The notes under the pieces: generated by a model | Told to the model about the DNA's origin: nothing | The model's database searches: none | The model's input: the letters and a program-made list of their open reading frames with translations, nothing else | In this document: positions 16,828 to 24,908 of the stretch, in pieces | Numbering within the stretch: the stretch's first letter is position 1 | How the letters are laid out: each line of letters starts with the position of its first letter | Origin: Candidatus Colimorpha enterica | GTDB taxonomy: Bacteria; Bacillota; Clostridia; Oscillospirales; CAG-272 | DNA: 43,625 nt | Direction: 5' to 3' | Assembly: GCA_000433515.1 (NCBI GenBank) | Contig: FR891151.1 | Span: 1 to 43,625 of the forward strand | Made by a program: the position numbers and the translations under genes

Positions 16828-17901
16828 ATGAAAAGAGCAGAAGATTTTATCAGAGAAATGGAGAGCAGCAACGTATTGATGTCGAAGGAAGTTACCTTCA
16901 ACGAGTATGTATCCGAGCTTCTTGGATTTCAAAATGTTGTTTGCAAAATGGTAGCGGGAGATGCTTACCACGAGCAAATGCGCATCGATGAAGCGCTGTT
17001 TCTCATGGAATCCACCGCACGTAAAAATGATGTTCGCAATCATCCTGCGGTACATAACGGTATCATCACAATGAAAAAGCTTTCTAAGGAATTGGCAATT
17101 ACTATGTCTGGTGCCAAGGGTGAAAGTCTTGTTTCCAAAACCTTGGAATATTTAAACAGACCTAACACCAAGGTGTATCGCAATGTTTACATTACCGACG
17201 GGCAGGATGAAACGGAGCTTGATGCTATTGTTTTGACGGATTCCGGCGTGATCATTTTGGAGGTTAAGAAGGTTAAGTCCGATCTTACACTTACCGAAGA
17301 CGGTAGAATGGTATTTGCAAGTGATGAGTGCTATGATAAGATCCCTCTTGGTGAAAAAATGGCAATCAAGCGCAAACTCTTGAAGAACGCACTTGAAAAA
17401 GCCGTTGCTTCTACTGGTTTGGATATCCCCGTATACGTTGACAGTTACATCGTATTTTCTGCACCCAAGGGACAGTACATCAAAATTGATGATAGATACC
17501 GTAAGGAAAAGCATTGCTTCCGCACGGGTCTGAATCGGAAAATTGAGAACTACCTCGGTTGTGCTTACTACAAGCATGATCAGCTTGATCAGCTTGATAA
17601 GATCTTTTCCGAAATGGAATCTAACGTAAAGCGCTTTGAAACAGAACTCAACTATGATGATGTTCGTCGTAGTCTTGCCGAGGCAATGGTGGTTCTTCAG
17701 GGTGAACCCGAAAGTACCGCGGAGGCAAAGTCAGCGAATCCTGAGGAGCGCAAGTCTAAGGTGATTGATCCCAAGATTGTCCGTGAAAAGTTGGAACAGA
17801 AAGAGAAGAAAAATATCGGCTTTGATTATATTGCTGCCGGTGCCGCCGCTTGTGTTCTCGGATTTGCTATGATGCTCGGTCTTGGATTTAAGCGCGCATA
17901 A
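16828..17901 (+). CDS. NERD-domain protein with C-terminal membrane anchor
   Basis: A 357-residue protein. Residues about 95-205 form a nuclease-related (NERD) domain: GESLVSKTLEYL, then DETELDAIVLTDSGVIILEVKK, which holds the Glu/Asp and ExK residues of the PD-(D/E)xK-like fold. A charged linker follows (EERKSKVIDPKIVREKLEQKEKKN). Residues about 330-353 form one hydrophobic Ala/Gly-rich helix ending in KRA, so the protein is probably tethered to the membrane with the nuclease-like domain in the cytoplasm. AAAGGAG lies 7 bases before the ATG. Between a LexA-controlled exonuclease and two tiny proteins, it could belong to a defence or DNA-processing module. The biochemical role of NERD domains is poorly defined. 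Confidence 0.8.
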   Translation: MKRAEDFIREMESSNVLMSKEVTFNEYVSELLGFQNVVCKMVAGDAYHEQMRIDEALFLMESTARKNDVRNHPAVHNGIITMKKLSKELAITMSGAKGESLVSKTLEYLNRPNTKVYRNVYITDGQDETELDAIVLTDSGVIILEVKKVKSDLTLTEDGRMVFASDECYDKIPLGEKMAIKRKLLKNALEKAVASTGLDIPVYVDSYIVFSAPKGQYIKIDDRYRKEKHCFRTGLNRKIENYLGCAYYKHDQLDQLDKIFSEMESNVKRFETELNYDDVRRSLAEAMVVLQGEPESTAEAKSANPEERKSKVIDPKIVREKLEQKEKKNIGFDYIAAGAAACVLGFAMMLGLGFKRA

Positions 17902-17903
17902 TT

Positions 17904-17947
17904 GTCACTTTCAAAGATACCTTTTAGACAAACAATAATGATATACT
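17904..17947 (+). promoter_or_regulatory. Dyad promoter, copy c
   Basis: GTCACTTTCAAAGATAC (17904-17920) two bases after the NERD stop codon, the same 20-base gap, then TGATATACT (TATACT 17942-17947). It drives the two small genes. Confidence 0.65.
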
Positions 17948-17990
17948 AATGTCACCAGGAAAACAAATTGAAATATGAAGGAGAAAATTT

Positions 17991-18167
17991 ATGAAATTAT
18001 TGAGTAGTATCATTGGATTAATCAAATGGTTGGTTGGGGCGGCACTCTTCTTGGTTGTGTTTTTATTATGTCTCATATTTGTCCCCGGAATTTTCGATGA
18101 GATTATCATAGCCATTATTGCTGTAGCGGCCGCAATTGCAAATCCGCCTTCAATAGAGGGTGATTAA
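17991..18167 (+). CDS. Small membrane protein, 58 residues
   Basis: MKLLSSIIGLIKWLVGAALF begins a product with two adjacent hydrophobic segments (residues 4-33 and 35-51), separated by PGIFDE, and a short polar tail. GAAGGAG lies 8 bases before the ATG, and dyad promoter c is 44 bases upstream, so expression is likely. No family is recognised. Small two-helix membrane proteins can be toxins, holin-like effectors or partners of a membrane-bound nuclease such as the preceding NERD protein; which applies here is open. Confidence 0.65.
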   Translation: MKLLSSIIGLIKWLVGAALFLVVFLLCLIFVPGIFDEIIIAIIAVAAAIANPPSIEGD

Positions 18168-18182
18168 ATCAAAGGAGGTAAG

Positions 18183-18353
18183 ATGAGTATGAAAATCAAT
18201 GTTATGAAATCAGGCGACAAGGTACTTAATGTAACAAGTGAGTTTGTTGCCATTGAAAGAGTTAGCGGTGAGGTAGATATCCTACCGTTAATCCGTCAAG
18301 AGTCGGGAGTTTGGTTAGACACAAAAAACATCTTAATATGCCTGAATGGTTGA
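18183..18353 (+). CDS. Small soluble protein, 56 residues
   Basis: MSMKINVMKSGDKVLNVTSE starts a beta-rich product that ends NILICLNG. An AAAGGAGG site lies 5 bases before the ATG, and only 15 bases separate it from the small membrane gene, so the two form a transcription unit ended by the hairpin at 18402. The pattern (short strands, ERVSGEVDILPL) resembles small single-domain beta proteins. No function is recognised. Confidence 0.6.
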   Translation: MSMKINVMKSGDKVLNVTSEFVAIERVSGEVDILPLIRQESGVWLDTKNILICLNG

Positions 18354-18401
18354 AACAATACATATAATATGTGAATTCAATTTTTCGGTTTGAAATCTTA
18401 C

Positions 18402-18440
18402 GTTGCAACAACCATAATCATTGGTTGTTGCAACTTTATT
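18402..18440 (+). terminator. Terminator after the small genes
   Basis: A perfect 13-bp stem, GTTGCAACAACCA with TGGTTGTTGCAAC, and a 7-base loop, followed by TTTATT. Confidence 0.8.
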
Positions 18441-18450
18441 GCTACATATA

Positions 18451-18479
18451 TTGACTTTTACTACATTTTGTGATACAAT
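18451..18479 (+). promoter_or_regulatory. Promoter of the siderophore-transport operon
   Basis: TTGACT, 17-bp spacer, TACAAT with an upstream TGA. No iron-box-like dyad is seen beside it. Confidence 0.65.
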
Positions 18480-18504
18480 AAACGCAAATGAGTAGGAGGG
18501 TTAT

Positions 18505-18981
18505 ATGAATAGCTATAATGTTAAACAAGTAGCTGACCTGTTAAAAACCAATCCCGAGACCGTTCGACGCTGGATTAGATCTGGTAAATTGGTCGCACAA
18601 CAGGATTCTCGTAAGGGTGGAAATATTATTTGCGAAAGTGCTTTGAGAGAATTTGTAAAATCAACACCTAAGTATGCTGGAACTACAACCGCCTTTCTTT
18701 TGGGAACGGCTGCTTTGTCTACCGCCTTAATCGGAGGCATTGTCGCACATAAACTGTCTGCCGAGGAAAACATAAAAAATGCCCATATTTCCGCAAATGA
18801 CATATGCGAATTTGTATCTACAGAAATTGAAGCACTTTCAAGCTCTGTTTCAAACAAAAGAAAAACTATCCGTCATTTGGAGTCGGAGATAGAAAACGAA
18901 AGCAAAAAGATAGAGGAATTGAGAGAACTTCTTAAAACACTTTCAACTTTATCCGATGGAGGGGAAAAAGATGAAAGATAA
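18505..18981 (+). CDS. Membrane-anchored helix-turn-helix protein with coiled coil
   Basis: A 158-residue protein. Residues 1-50 are an excisionase/MerR-type winged helix (YNVKQVADLLKTNPETVRRWIRSGKL). Residues 57-80 are a hydrophobic helix (TTTAFLLGTAALSTALIGGI), and residues about 95-150 are a predicted coiled coil (NKRKTIRHLESEIENESKKIEEL). A DNA-binding head tethered to the membrane suggests a one-component sensor that could report on the transporter encoded downstream. AGGAGGG precedes the ATG. The next gene begins inside its last codons, so it is the first gene of the operon and a candidate autoregulator. The ligand and operator are unknown. Confidence 0.72.
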   Translation: MNSYNVKQVADLLKTNPETVRRWIRSGKLVAQQDSRKGGNIICESALREFVKSTPKYAGTTTAFLLGTAALSTALIGGIVAHKLSAEENIKNAHISANDICEFVSTEIEALSSSVSNKRKTIRHLESEIENESKKIEELRELLKTLSTLSDGGEKDER

Positions 18982-20140
18982 TCTGCTAAATGAACACCTC
19001 CTAAAAATAACCGAGTATAAAGCCATCGGTGAGCTTCCCAATCCATTCATGTTTGATAATGCAAACTACGTTTCATCAATAGACGAGTGGGAACGCCGGA
19101 AGCGAGAAATCGCAAAAACGACAATAGATGTGCAATTTGGAACATTACCACCAGCCCCCGAAATATTTTGGGTTGAACAACTGAATTGTGGTAAAGAACA
19201 TCGATCATATAAAATTCATGCTGGTACAAAAGAAAAACAAATCTCTTTTGTAGTAAAACTTATTATGCCAAAGGGCGAGAGTCGTCCAATAATCATTGAT
19301 GGAGATATGTGCGCAGGTTATTTTATGAAAGAAGATTTCATAAATGCCGCAGTTTCCAGAGATATCGGTTGGCTTTTGTTTGATAGAACAGAACTTGCAC
19401 ATGATCTTAAGGAAGAACGAGGTCGCGCTGGTGCACTATACGATATCTATCCTGAATACACTTTCGGTGCATTGGGTGCTTGGGCTTGGGGGTATTCACG
19501 TTGTGTTGACGCTGTAATAAAACTCAATCTTCCGCAAATTGATTGCTCATGCATCGTAGCCACCGGACATTCAAGAGGTGGTAAAGCAACGATGCTTGCA
19601 GGAGCAGTTGATGAAAGAATTGCTATCGTTAATCCAAACGAAGCTTGCCTTGTCGGTGGAGGATGTTATCGAATAGAAATGGTAGGAGACTATCCCGACC
19701 TTTTGCCTTGGAGAAGCGAAACCTTAAAGGACATATGTAAGGAAACTGATTTTTGGATCGGTCCAACAATGAAGAACTATATCGGACGCGAAAATGAATT
19801 GCCCTTTGATACACATTTTCTGAAAGCGTTAGTTGCTCCGCGAATTTTATTTGTATCCGAAGCGGCTGGCGATATATGGGCAAATCCTATAGGCTCTTGG
19901 ATGACTACTGAAGCTGCTAAAGAAGTCTACGAGTTTTTAGGCGCAGGTCCTAATATCTATTGGTATTTTAGAACCGGAACTCATTATCACAAAGCAGAAG
20001 ATATAGAAATGCTTGTCAATATTATCTGTCACATCCATGACAACGAGGATATCAGTGATAGCTTTTATAAGTTACCCTTTTCTCCGCCCGAATATCTATT
20101 TAGTTGGAGAAAGCCTAATTTCAAATTAAAAGGAGAATAA
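18971..20140 (+). CDS. Alpha/beta-hydrolase esterase, CE15-like
   Basis: A 389-residue cytoplasmic hydrolase. The nucleophile elbow is GHSRGGKATMLAGAVDERIA (Ser201), followed by VNPNEACLVGGG, an acid region SEAAGDIWANPIGSW and the catalytic His338 in GTHYHKAED. The SRxGKxxxxAGAxDERIA block and the WANP segment resemble carbohydrate esterase family 15 (glucuronoyl esterases) and related xylan esterases. Here it lies directly before a siderophore-type ABC importer, with only 4 bases to the binding-protein gene. An alternative role is cleavage of an ester-bonded siderophore after import, as Fes or IroE do. The start is ATG 18971, because GGAGGGG would overlap the earlier ATG at 18956. Confidence 0.75.
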   Translation: MKDNLLNEHLLKITEYKAIGELPNPFMFDNANYVSSIDEWERRKREIAKTTIDVQFGTLPPAPEIFWVEQLNCGKEHRSYKIHAGTKEKQISFVVKLIMPKGESRPIIIDGDMCAGYFMKEDFINAAVSRDIGWLLFDRTELAHDLKEERGRAGALYDIYPEYTFGALGAWAWGYSRCVDAVIKLNLPQIDCSCIVATGHSRGGKATMLAGAVDERIAIVNPNEACLVGGGCYRIEMVGDYPDLLPWRSETLKDICKETDFWIGPTMKNYIGRENELPFDTHFLKALVAPRILFVSEAAGDIWANPIGSWMTTEAAKEVYEFLGAGPNIYWYFRTGTHYHKAEDIEMLVNIICHIHDNEDISDSFYKLPFSPPEYLFSWRKPNFKLKGE

Positions 20141-20144
20141 AATT

Positions 20145-21209
20145 ATGAAACGAATTTTGTCTTTAGTTGTTGCTATGCTTATGATCATCAGTTTGACTGC
20201 TTGCAATAGCAATCAAGGTTCAACGGATAAAGAAACCAAGAAAATTATAGATGCCGCTGGAGACGAGGTTATCATTCCTGCCAAAGTAGATACAGTAATC
20301 AATCTTGTTACATACGGATGCCAAGTTATGGTTGGGCTTGGATTTGGTGATTATCTTGTCGGTATTAATGTAGATGCTATCGAATCTCCATGGATGGCTG
20401 AAATGTATCCGAGAACCAACGAAATTGAAAAATTTGACCAAGAAGCAAGTGCTGAAATTCTTTTGAGAGCAAATGCTGACATTGTTCTTGTTCAAGAAGC
20501 AGAGCAAGCTCGCGATTTGAGAAGCAAGGGTGTTACGGCAGTCACCTTTTCATATTGGTCTTTGGAGGATATGAAGGCAACCATTAAAATGTTAGGGGAT
20601 ATTTTGGGTGGAGATGCTGTAGAAAAGTGTAATAAATATATTGCCTATCTCGACGGAAACATTGCATTGGTCGAAAACACTCTCAAAGATAAGGTACTTG
20701 AAAAAGAAACTCTCTATTATATAAACGGTGTTTCTAATAAAGGGCTATATAAAACTGCTGGAAAGGGTTCTACAAATTCTGCCTGCGCTCAACTTTCCCA
20801 TACCATATTTGCAACAGATTCACTGATAGAATCCCCTGCTAATAAGGTTGATAGCGAAGCAATCTTATCGGTGAATCCTCAAAATATCATAATTGGTGGA
20901 AAATATCAGCATGTCCTCTACGACGAATTGATGGTAACATCTGAATGGTCTAACAACACTGCTGTAAAAAACGGGCATGTATTCAAGGTTCCAATGGGTA
21001 TTTCTGCTTGGAACAGATACGGAATAGAGATTGCCCTAATGATTACATGGACAAGTGCTGTTGTTTATCCTGAGTACTTCGAATATGATCTTGTAAAGGA
21101 AACCATCGATTTTTACAAGGAATTTACCGGGATTACATTGACAGAGCAGCAAGCTCAGTATATTTTAGAGGGGTTGACGCCAAGTGGAGAAAAAGAAATT
21201 ACAAATTGA
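20145..21209 (+). CDS. Siderophore/cobalamin-type ABC binding lipoprotein
   Basis: A 354-residue lipoprotein with lipobox SLTAC (Cys20) after a basic, hydrophobic leader. The mature part is a FecB/BtuF-type (class III) periplasmic-binding fold: ITDAAG-like start (IIDAAGDEVIIPAKVDTVI), then LLRANADIVLVQE near residue 105 and VNPQNIIIGG near 245, joined by a rigid helix. It should capture an iron-siderophore, haem or corrinoid outside the membrane and hand it to the permease encoded next. The AAGGAG site lies just after the esterase stop. The ligand cannot be told from sequence alone. Confidence 0.87.
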   Translation: MKRILSLVVAMLMIISLTACNSNQGSTDKETKKIIDAAGDEVIIPAKVDTVINLVTYGCQVMVGLGFGDYLVGINVDAIESPWMAEMYPRTNEIEKFDQEASAEILLRANADIVLVQEAEQARDLRSKGVTAVTFSYWSLEDMKATIKMLGDILGGDAVEKCNKYIAYLDGNIALVENTLKDKVLEKETLYYINGVSNKGLYKTAGKGSTNSACAQLSHTIFATDSLIESPANKVDSEAILSVNPQNIIIGGKYQHVLYDELMVTSEWSNNTAVKNGHVFKVPMGISAWNRYGIEIALMITWTSAVVYPEYFEYDLVKETIDFYKEFTGITLTEQQAQYILEGLTPSGEKEITN

Positions 21210-22236
21210 AAATCTTTATCAAGGCAAAAAGAAAAGCCAACTTTGGATTTTCGCTTTATTAATCATTACTGTTTTTCTTGCCGTTGTGTCCTTGTTTATA
21301 GGTCAATACGGAATGTCATTCTTTGATACTGTTAAAAGTGTTGTGGGCATCAATAGCGGCGTAGAAGCTGAAAACATCAGAAAAATCATTTTGAATATTC
21401 GTGTTCCAAGAACTGTAGCATCGATTGTAATTGGCGGAATATTGGCAATTGCCGGACTCACCTATCAATGTATTTTCCGAAACACATTGGTTTCGCAAGA
21501 CATCTTGGGTGTGAGCACAAGTTCTTGCGTTGGCGCTGCTCTTGGCATCGTATTAGGATGGAGTACCCTTCATATTCAGTTTTTGGCATTCGCTCTTGGT
21601 GTGTTGAATATTTGTCTGATATTTTTGCTATCTTCACGAATAAAGCTTGATAAGACGCTTTCTTTGATTTTGTCCGGCATATTAATCGGAGGAGCCATGT
21701 CGTCTGTGCTTGCTCTTATTAAATATATGGCGAATCCGGAAGTGCATTTACAAGCAATCGTTTTCTGGACGATGGGAGATATTTCTTCAATAACGCTGGA
21801 TCAGTTAGGATTTATTGCTGTGCCTGTGATTGTCTGTACCGTTATACTCTTCGCAAAGAGCTGGGATCTTAACTATTTCTGCTTCGTTGATAGCGAAGCA
21901 AAAAGCATGGGCTTTAACCTCGCTCGTAATAGAATTATTTTTCTTGCATGTGCAACTGTTTTGGTTGCTTCGGCCGTTTCTATTTCGGGATCCATAGGAT
22001 GGGTTGGTCTTGTTATTCCTCAATTGGTACGACTGTTAATTGGGACAAACAATCGCTATACAATGCCACTCTCGTTTTTAATGGGAAGCTCCTTTTTGCT
22101 TTTGGTAGATGTTCTTAATCGTTTGATTTCCGCTGCAGAACTGCCAGTAAGTATTTTATCCGGTTTGCTTGGATTGCCGTTGTTTGTTGTATGCTGGCTC
22201 ATAAACGCTAAACATAGTGAGGTGGAAAGCAAATGA
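21184..22236 (+). CDS. FecCD-type ABC permease
   Basis: A 350-residue integral membrane protein with about ten hydrophobic helices. FecCD landmarks are visible: RVPRTVASIVIGGILAIAGL near residue 75, SQDILGVSTSSCVGAALGIVLGW near 105 and GSIGWVGLVIPQLVRLLIGTN near 270, the cytoplasmic coupling region. It forms the translocation pore for the substrate delivered by the upstream lipoprotein. The start is GTG 21184, which overlaps the binding-protein gene by 26 bases and has GAGGGG about 10 bases upstream. Confidence 0.9.
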   Translation: MEKKKLQIENLYQGKKKSQLWIFALLIITVFLAVVSLFIGQYGMSFFDTVKSVVGINSGVEAENIRKIILNIRVPRTVASIVIGGILAIAGLTYQCIFRNTLVSQDILGVSTSSCVGAALGIVLGWSTLHIQFLAFALGVLNICLIFLLSSRIKLDKTLSLILSGILIGGAMSSVLALIKYMANPEVHLQAIVFWTMGDISSITLDQLGFIAVPVIVCTVILFAKSWDLNYFCFVDSEAKSMGFNLARNRIIFLACATVLVASAVSISGSIGWVGLVIPQLVRLLIGTNNRYTMPLSFLMGSSFLLLVDVLNRLISAAELPVSILSGLLGLPLFVVCWLINAKHSEVESK

Positions 22237-23024
22237 TTCAAGTCAAGAATTTATCATTTAGATATAAGAACAATCTCCCTTTGATACTTGATGATTTGTC
22301 GTTTTCCATCGAGCGTGGATCTATTCTTTCGATTTTAGGCAAAAATGGTGTAGGCAAAACAACATTTATCAAATGCTTAACGTCTGAGATAAAAAACTAC
22401 AGCGGAACCATACTTGTTGATTCGAAGGATGTTCGACAATTATCCATAAGTGAATTATCAAAATCAATTGCTGTTGTAGCCTCAAACAATCCCTGTTATC
22501 AAAACTTATGCGTTGCAGACTTTCTCGTCACAGGATTTGCTAATAAACTTACAGCTCTCAAAGCGCCGAGAAAAAACGAATATGAAAAAGCATGTTCTGT
22601 CTTGGATGAATTAGGTCATGTAGATTTGCTTAATCGAGCTATCTTTGAACTATCATCCGGTGAATTGCAAATTGTAAAAATAGTACGTGCAATACTTCAA
22701 AATCCGAAGGTTATAGTTTTTGATGAACCTACTTCTAATCTTGACATTAAAAATCAATTGATTGTCCTAAATCAAATTACAGGACTTTCGCAAAGAGGAT
22801 ATACCGTAATCACAACAACTCATAATCCGGGACAATCAATAGAGCTTGGAGGAATGGTATTGATGATGTCCGGGTCGCATCAAATCTTTGGCAAAACCGC
22901 TGAAGTGCTTACGGCAGAAAATCTTCGAAACACATACAACCTCAATGTTTCGATTGAAGAAGGGCGGTTCCGGCAGTATGCCTCTTTTGAAGATGAATCT
23001 GGAATTCATCGGTTAATATATTAA
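22233..23024 (+). CDS. Siderophore-type ABC ATPase
   Basis: A 263-residue FecE/BtuD-type ATPase that powers the importer. Walker A is GKNGVGKTT (36-44), the signature is LSSGELQ, Walker B is VIVFDEP and the switch His is in TTTHNP. The ATG overlaps the permease stop (ATGA), giving tight coupling. A bidirectional terminator follows. All core motifs are intact, so the importer is probably functional. Confidence 0.9.
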   Translation: MIQVKNLSFRYKNNLPLILDDLSFSIERGSILSILGKNGVGKTTFIKCLTSEIKNYSGTILVDSKDVRQLSISELSKSIAVVASNNPCYQNLCVADFLVTGFANKLTALKAPRKNEYEKACSVLDELGHVDLLNRAIFELSSGELQIVKIVRAILQNPKVIVFDEPTSNLDIKNQLIVLNQITGLSQRGYTVITTTHNPGQSIELGGMVLMMSGSHQIFGKTAEVLTAENLRNTYNLNVSIEEGRFRQYASFEDESGIHRLIY

Positions 23025-23048
23025 CATTTATTACACACATTTATGGAA

Positions 23049-23087
23049 ATAGCCGTGTGGACATTTTGTCCACACGGCTATGTTTTT
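23049..23087. terminator. Bidirectional terminator
   Basis: A perfect 14-bp stem, ATAGCCGTGTGGAC with GTCCACACGGCTAT, and T runs on both sides. It serves the convergent ABC operon and the sigma/anti-sigma pair. Confidence 0.85.
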
Positions 23088-23586
23088 AGTTTTCTTTTTC
23101 ACTTACAACAGCAAGCATTAGTTTTGCTCCAAGTTTGAAGGCATACTCAAATATAGCTGCTTCTGCAAGACTCACATACTCGTTCCAACAATCTTGGTAC
23201 TTTTCAAAGATGACTTTTTGTTCGTCGGTTAATAGCTTTTCTAAATCCTCATCATGCCTTGCTATATAACTGATGAGTTCCTTCATTTCCTTCGTGTTGG
23301 TTCGGCTATCTTCTTGCGGTATGATATTTCCGTGCCATAGTTCATTGATGATCGACCTCATTGATAGACCACCTCCTGCAGGACGATTTCTTCCGGAACT
23401 GCCTTGCCAACGAAATGCAAAGGACTTCTTTGTTTTCGTTTGTGTGATTCCTGTTTTGGCGTACACTTTATTCTTGATAGAGGAAAGTGTATCAGCCGAA
23501 ACATCAGACGCAGCATTTTGACTTACGAGTTTTTCAAGCTCGTTTGCGGACGCTTCATCGAAAATATTATTTAGTGTTTTTTTCAT
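23086..23586 (-). CDS. Anti-sigma N-terminal region fused to a DUF6809-like domain
   Basis: A 166-residue protein. Residues 1-60 (LNNIFDEASANELEKLVSQN, then KKSFAFRWQ) look like the cytoplasmic start of clostridial anti-sigma proteins, which usually continue into a transmembrane helix. Here the frame passes through a Gly/Arg-rich linker and from Met76 matches small DUF6809-type proteins (MRSIINELWHGNI, ending YAFKLGAKLMLAVVSEKEN). GGAGG lies 10 bases before Met76, so that part may also be made alone. The gene overlaps the ECF sigma stop codon (ATGA), so they are translated together. The lack of a membrane helix suggests a deletion that joined two genes, changing how the sigma factor is held. 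Confidence 0.6.
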   Translation of the reverse strand: MKKTLNNIFDEASANELEKLVSQNAASDVSADTLSSIKNKVYAKTGITQTKTKKSFAFRWQGSSGRNRPAGGGLSMRSIINELWHGNIIPQEDSRTNTKEMKELISYIARHDEDLEKLLTDEQKVIFEKYQDCWNEYVSLAEAAIFEYAFKLGAKLMLAVVSEKEN

Positions 23587-24143
23587 ACCTCATTACCTCC
23601 AAACAATTTACGAAGTTTGTTTAAGGCTCTGTGTGTTCGGGTATCAACATTTGATACGGTCAGACCGACAGCCTTGGCAATATCCTTGGAGGACTCTCCG
23701 TAATAAAACTTACGGAAAATAATACTCGAGTCAGGCTCGCCGAGATCTTCGACCGCCTTGATAACCTCACGCCTAAGTTCATCTTCGGCGAGTTCGCTAT
23801 CGATTATTACGTCATCCGCAACCTGCAAAAGTGATTGCTCATCATCGAGGGAGATGCCTCCTTCGAGACTTCGTCTCTTAGAAACGTTGATCGCTTGATT
23901 ACGTGCGATGACGCACAGATAGGTTTTTATACTCGATATCTTAGGATCGTAGTCGGACAGCTCCGCATAAAATTTGCTGAATACGTCTGCCACACAGTTT
24001 TCAATATCGGATGATACATAATAAGAATCGTCAAGTTTGCTTTTGACAACAGCATAAACAAGACCTGTGTACTGATTCATTAATTGTTCCATTCCGGCGT
24101 TCGGGTCTTTATGTAGTAGTCGAAGTAACTTGTTATCCTCCAT
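23583..24143 (-). CDS. ECF-type RNA polymerase sigma factor
   Basis: A 186-residue sigma factor. Region 2 is at residues about 15-85 (LMNQYTGLVYAVVKSKL, DIENCVADVFSKFYAEL, IKTYLCVIARNQAIN), and region 4 at about 125-180 (DLGEPDSSIIFRKFYYGESS, DIAKAVGLTVSNVDTRTHRAL). There is no region 1 or 3. The start is ATG 24143 after AGAGGTGAG; longer forms from 24212 lack such a site. The anti-sigma-like fusion gene overlaps its end. TATAAT lies about 30 bases upstream. Targets are unknown; the nearest candidates are its own promoter and the transport operon opposite. Confidence 0.85.
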   Translation of the reverse strand: MEDNKLLRLLHKDPNAGMEQLMNQYTGLVYAVVKSKLDDSYYVSSDIENCVADVFSKFYAELSDYDPKISSIKTYLCVIARNQAINVSKRRSLEGGISLDDEQSLLQVADDVIIDSELAEDELRREVIKAVEDLGEPDSSIIFRKFYYGESSKDIAKAVGLTVSNVDTRTHRALNKLRKLFGGNEV

Positions 24144-24387
24144 ATTCTCACCTCTGTCTTTGAATCGATTCACTATTATATACAATCGAGAACGCAAAAT
24201 CTTACACATCAATTCGAACCTATATAAAATTTTATCAAAAATTATTTAAAAGGCAAGATTTGAAGTTGCAAATCCCAAACACATAAGAAATCGAAAATTT
24301 GTTGAGATTTTGACCAGTTCTGTACTGGTCAAATTGTGGTCAAAATTTTCTGCAAAATAAAAAATTGTGCAGAATGATGAAAAAAAC

Positions 24388-24423
24388 GACCGTTTTCAAG
24401 GGGTTTAAGCCTCAAAAACGGTC
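24388..24423 (-). terminator. tRNA-Pro terminator
   Basis: GACCGTTTT pairs with AAAACGGTC just past the tRNA CCA end, with A/T runs on both sides. Confidence 0.75.
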
Positions 24424-24429
24424 TTTTTT

Positions 24430-24505
24430 TGGTCGAAGTGCGGAGACTCGAACTCCGTGCCTCCTGGTCCCAAACCAGGCGCTCTACCAGATGAGCTACA
24501 CCTCG
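24430..24505 (-). tRNA. tRNA-Pro(TGG), intact
   Basis: The full cloverleaf is seen on the minus strand: acceptor CGAGGTG/CACTTCG (one G-U), D arm GCTC...GAGC, anticodon arm CCTGG-TTTGGGA-CCAGG (anticodon TGG), T arm CGGAG-TTCGAGT-CTCCG, discriminator A and encoded CCA. Confidence 0.95.
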
Positions 24506-24643
24506 AAGGTGAAAAAACTTATGAAATTGTAGTTCTCACAGAACTGGTCAAAATTGTGGTCAAACCACTTTTGCGAGGGTAGGTCAAACAGCAAATGCTC
24601 GTTTTTCCTCCGTTTTTCTCGCGTTTCCTCGCTTTTTTGAAGA

Positions 24644-24705
24644 GGGGATCGGGTAGCGACCTTTAGCTCCCAAATGCGGTGCGATACCAGCTTCGCCACA
24701 CCCCG
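24644..24705 (-). repeat. tRNA-Pro remnant 1
   Basis: Minus strand CGGGGTG acceptor half, D arm GCGA-AGCTGGTA-TCGC, CCGCA and TTTGGGA anticodon loop (TGG) are kept. The 3' anticodon strand and T arm are degenerate (GCTAAAGGTCGCTACCCGATC). Its 5' end is 200 bp upstream of the intact tRNA 5' end. Confidence 0.65.
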
Positions 24706-24851
24706 AAGTGTGAAAAATATTCGATTTTTAGGTCAATTTCCGTAAGTGGTCAAATCTGTGGTCAAAACATTTTGTCGGTGTTTTTTTGAAAAGGGTAACA
24801 GCCGAAAAAGTCAATGTTTTCAAGGGTTTTCATGCATTTGAAAAATCAAGA

Positions 24852-24908
24852 AGCCAAAACCGCCTGCATGCTCCCAAAACTGGTGGGTGACCGTTACCCT
24901 ACATCCCG
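24852..24908 (-). repeat. tRNA-Pro remnant 2
   Basis: Minus strand CGGGATG, D arm GGGT-AACGGTC-ACCC and TTTTGGGA are kept, then the sequence departs from a tRNA. The 5' end is 203 bp upstream of remnant 1. Confidence 0.6.

Larger units (their letters stand above)
9873..24505. mobile_element. Composite genomic island, boundaries uncertain
   Basis: From the serine recombinase to the tRNA-Pro gene the content is accessory: recombinase, broken mob genes, LexA-controlled nuclease module, transporter operon and sigma factor. The right edge is a tRNA-Pro with integration-like scars. The serine recombinase and the tRNA scars probably come from different elements, so this is likely a layered island and not one transposon. 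No matching direct repeats defining both ends were found. Confidence 0.35.
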
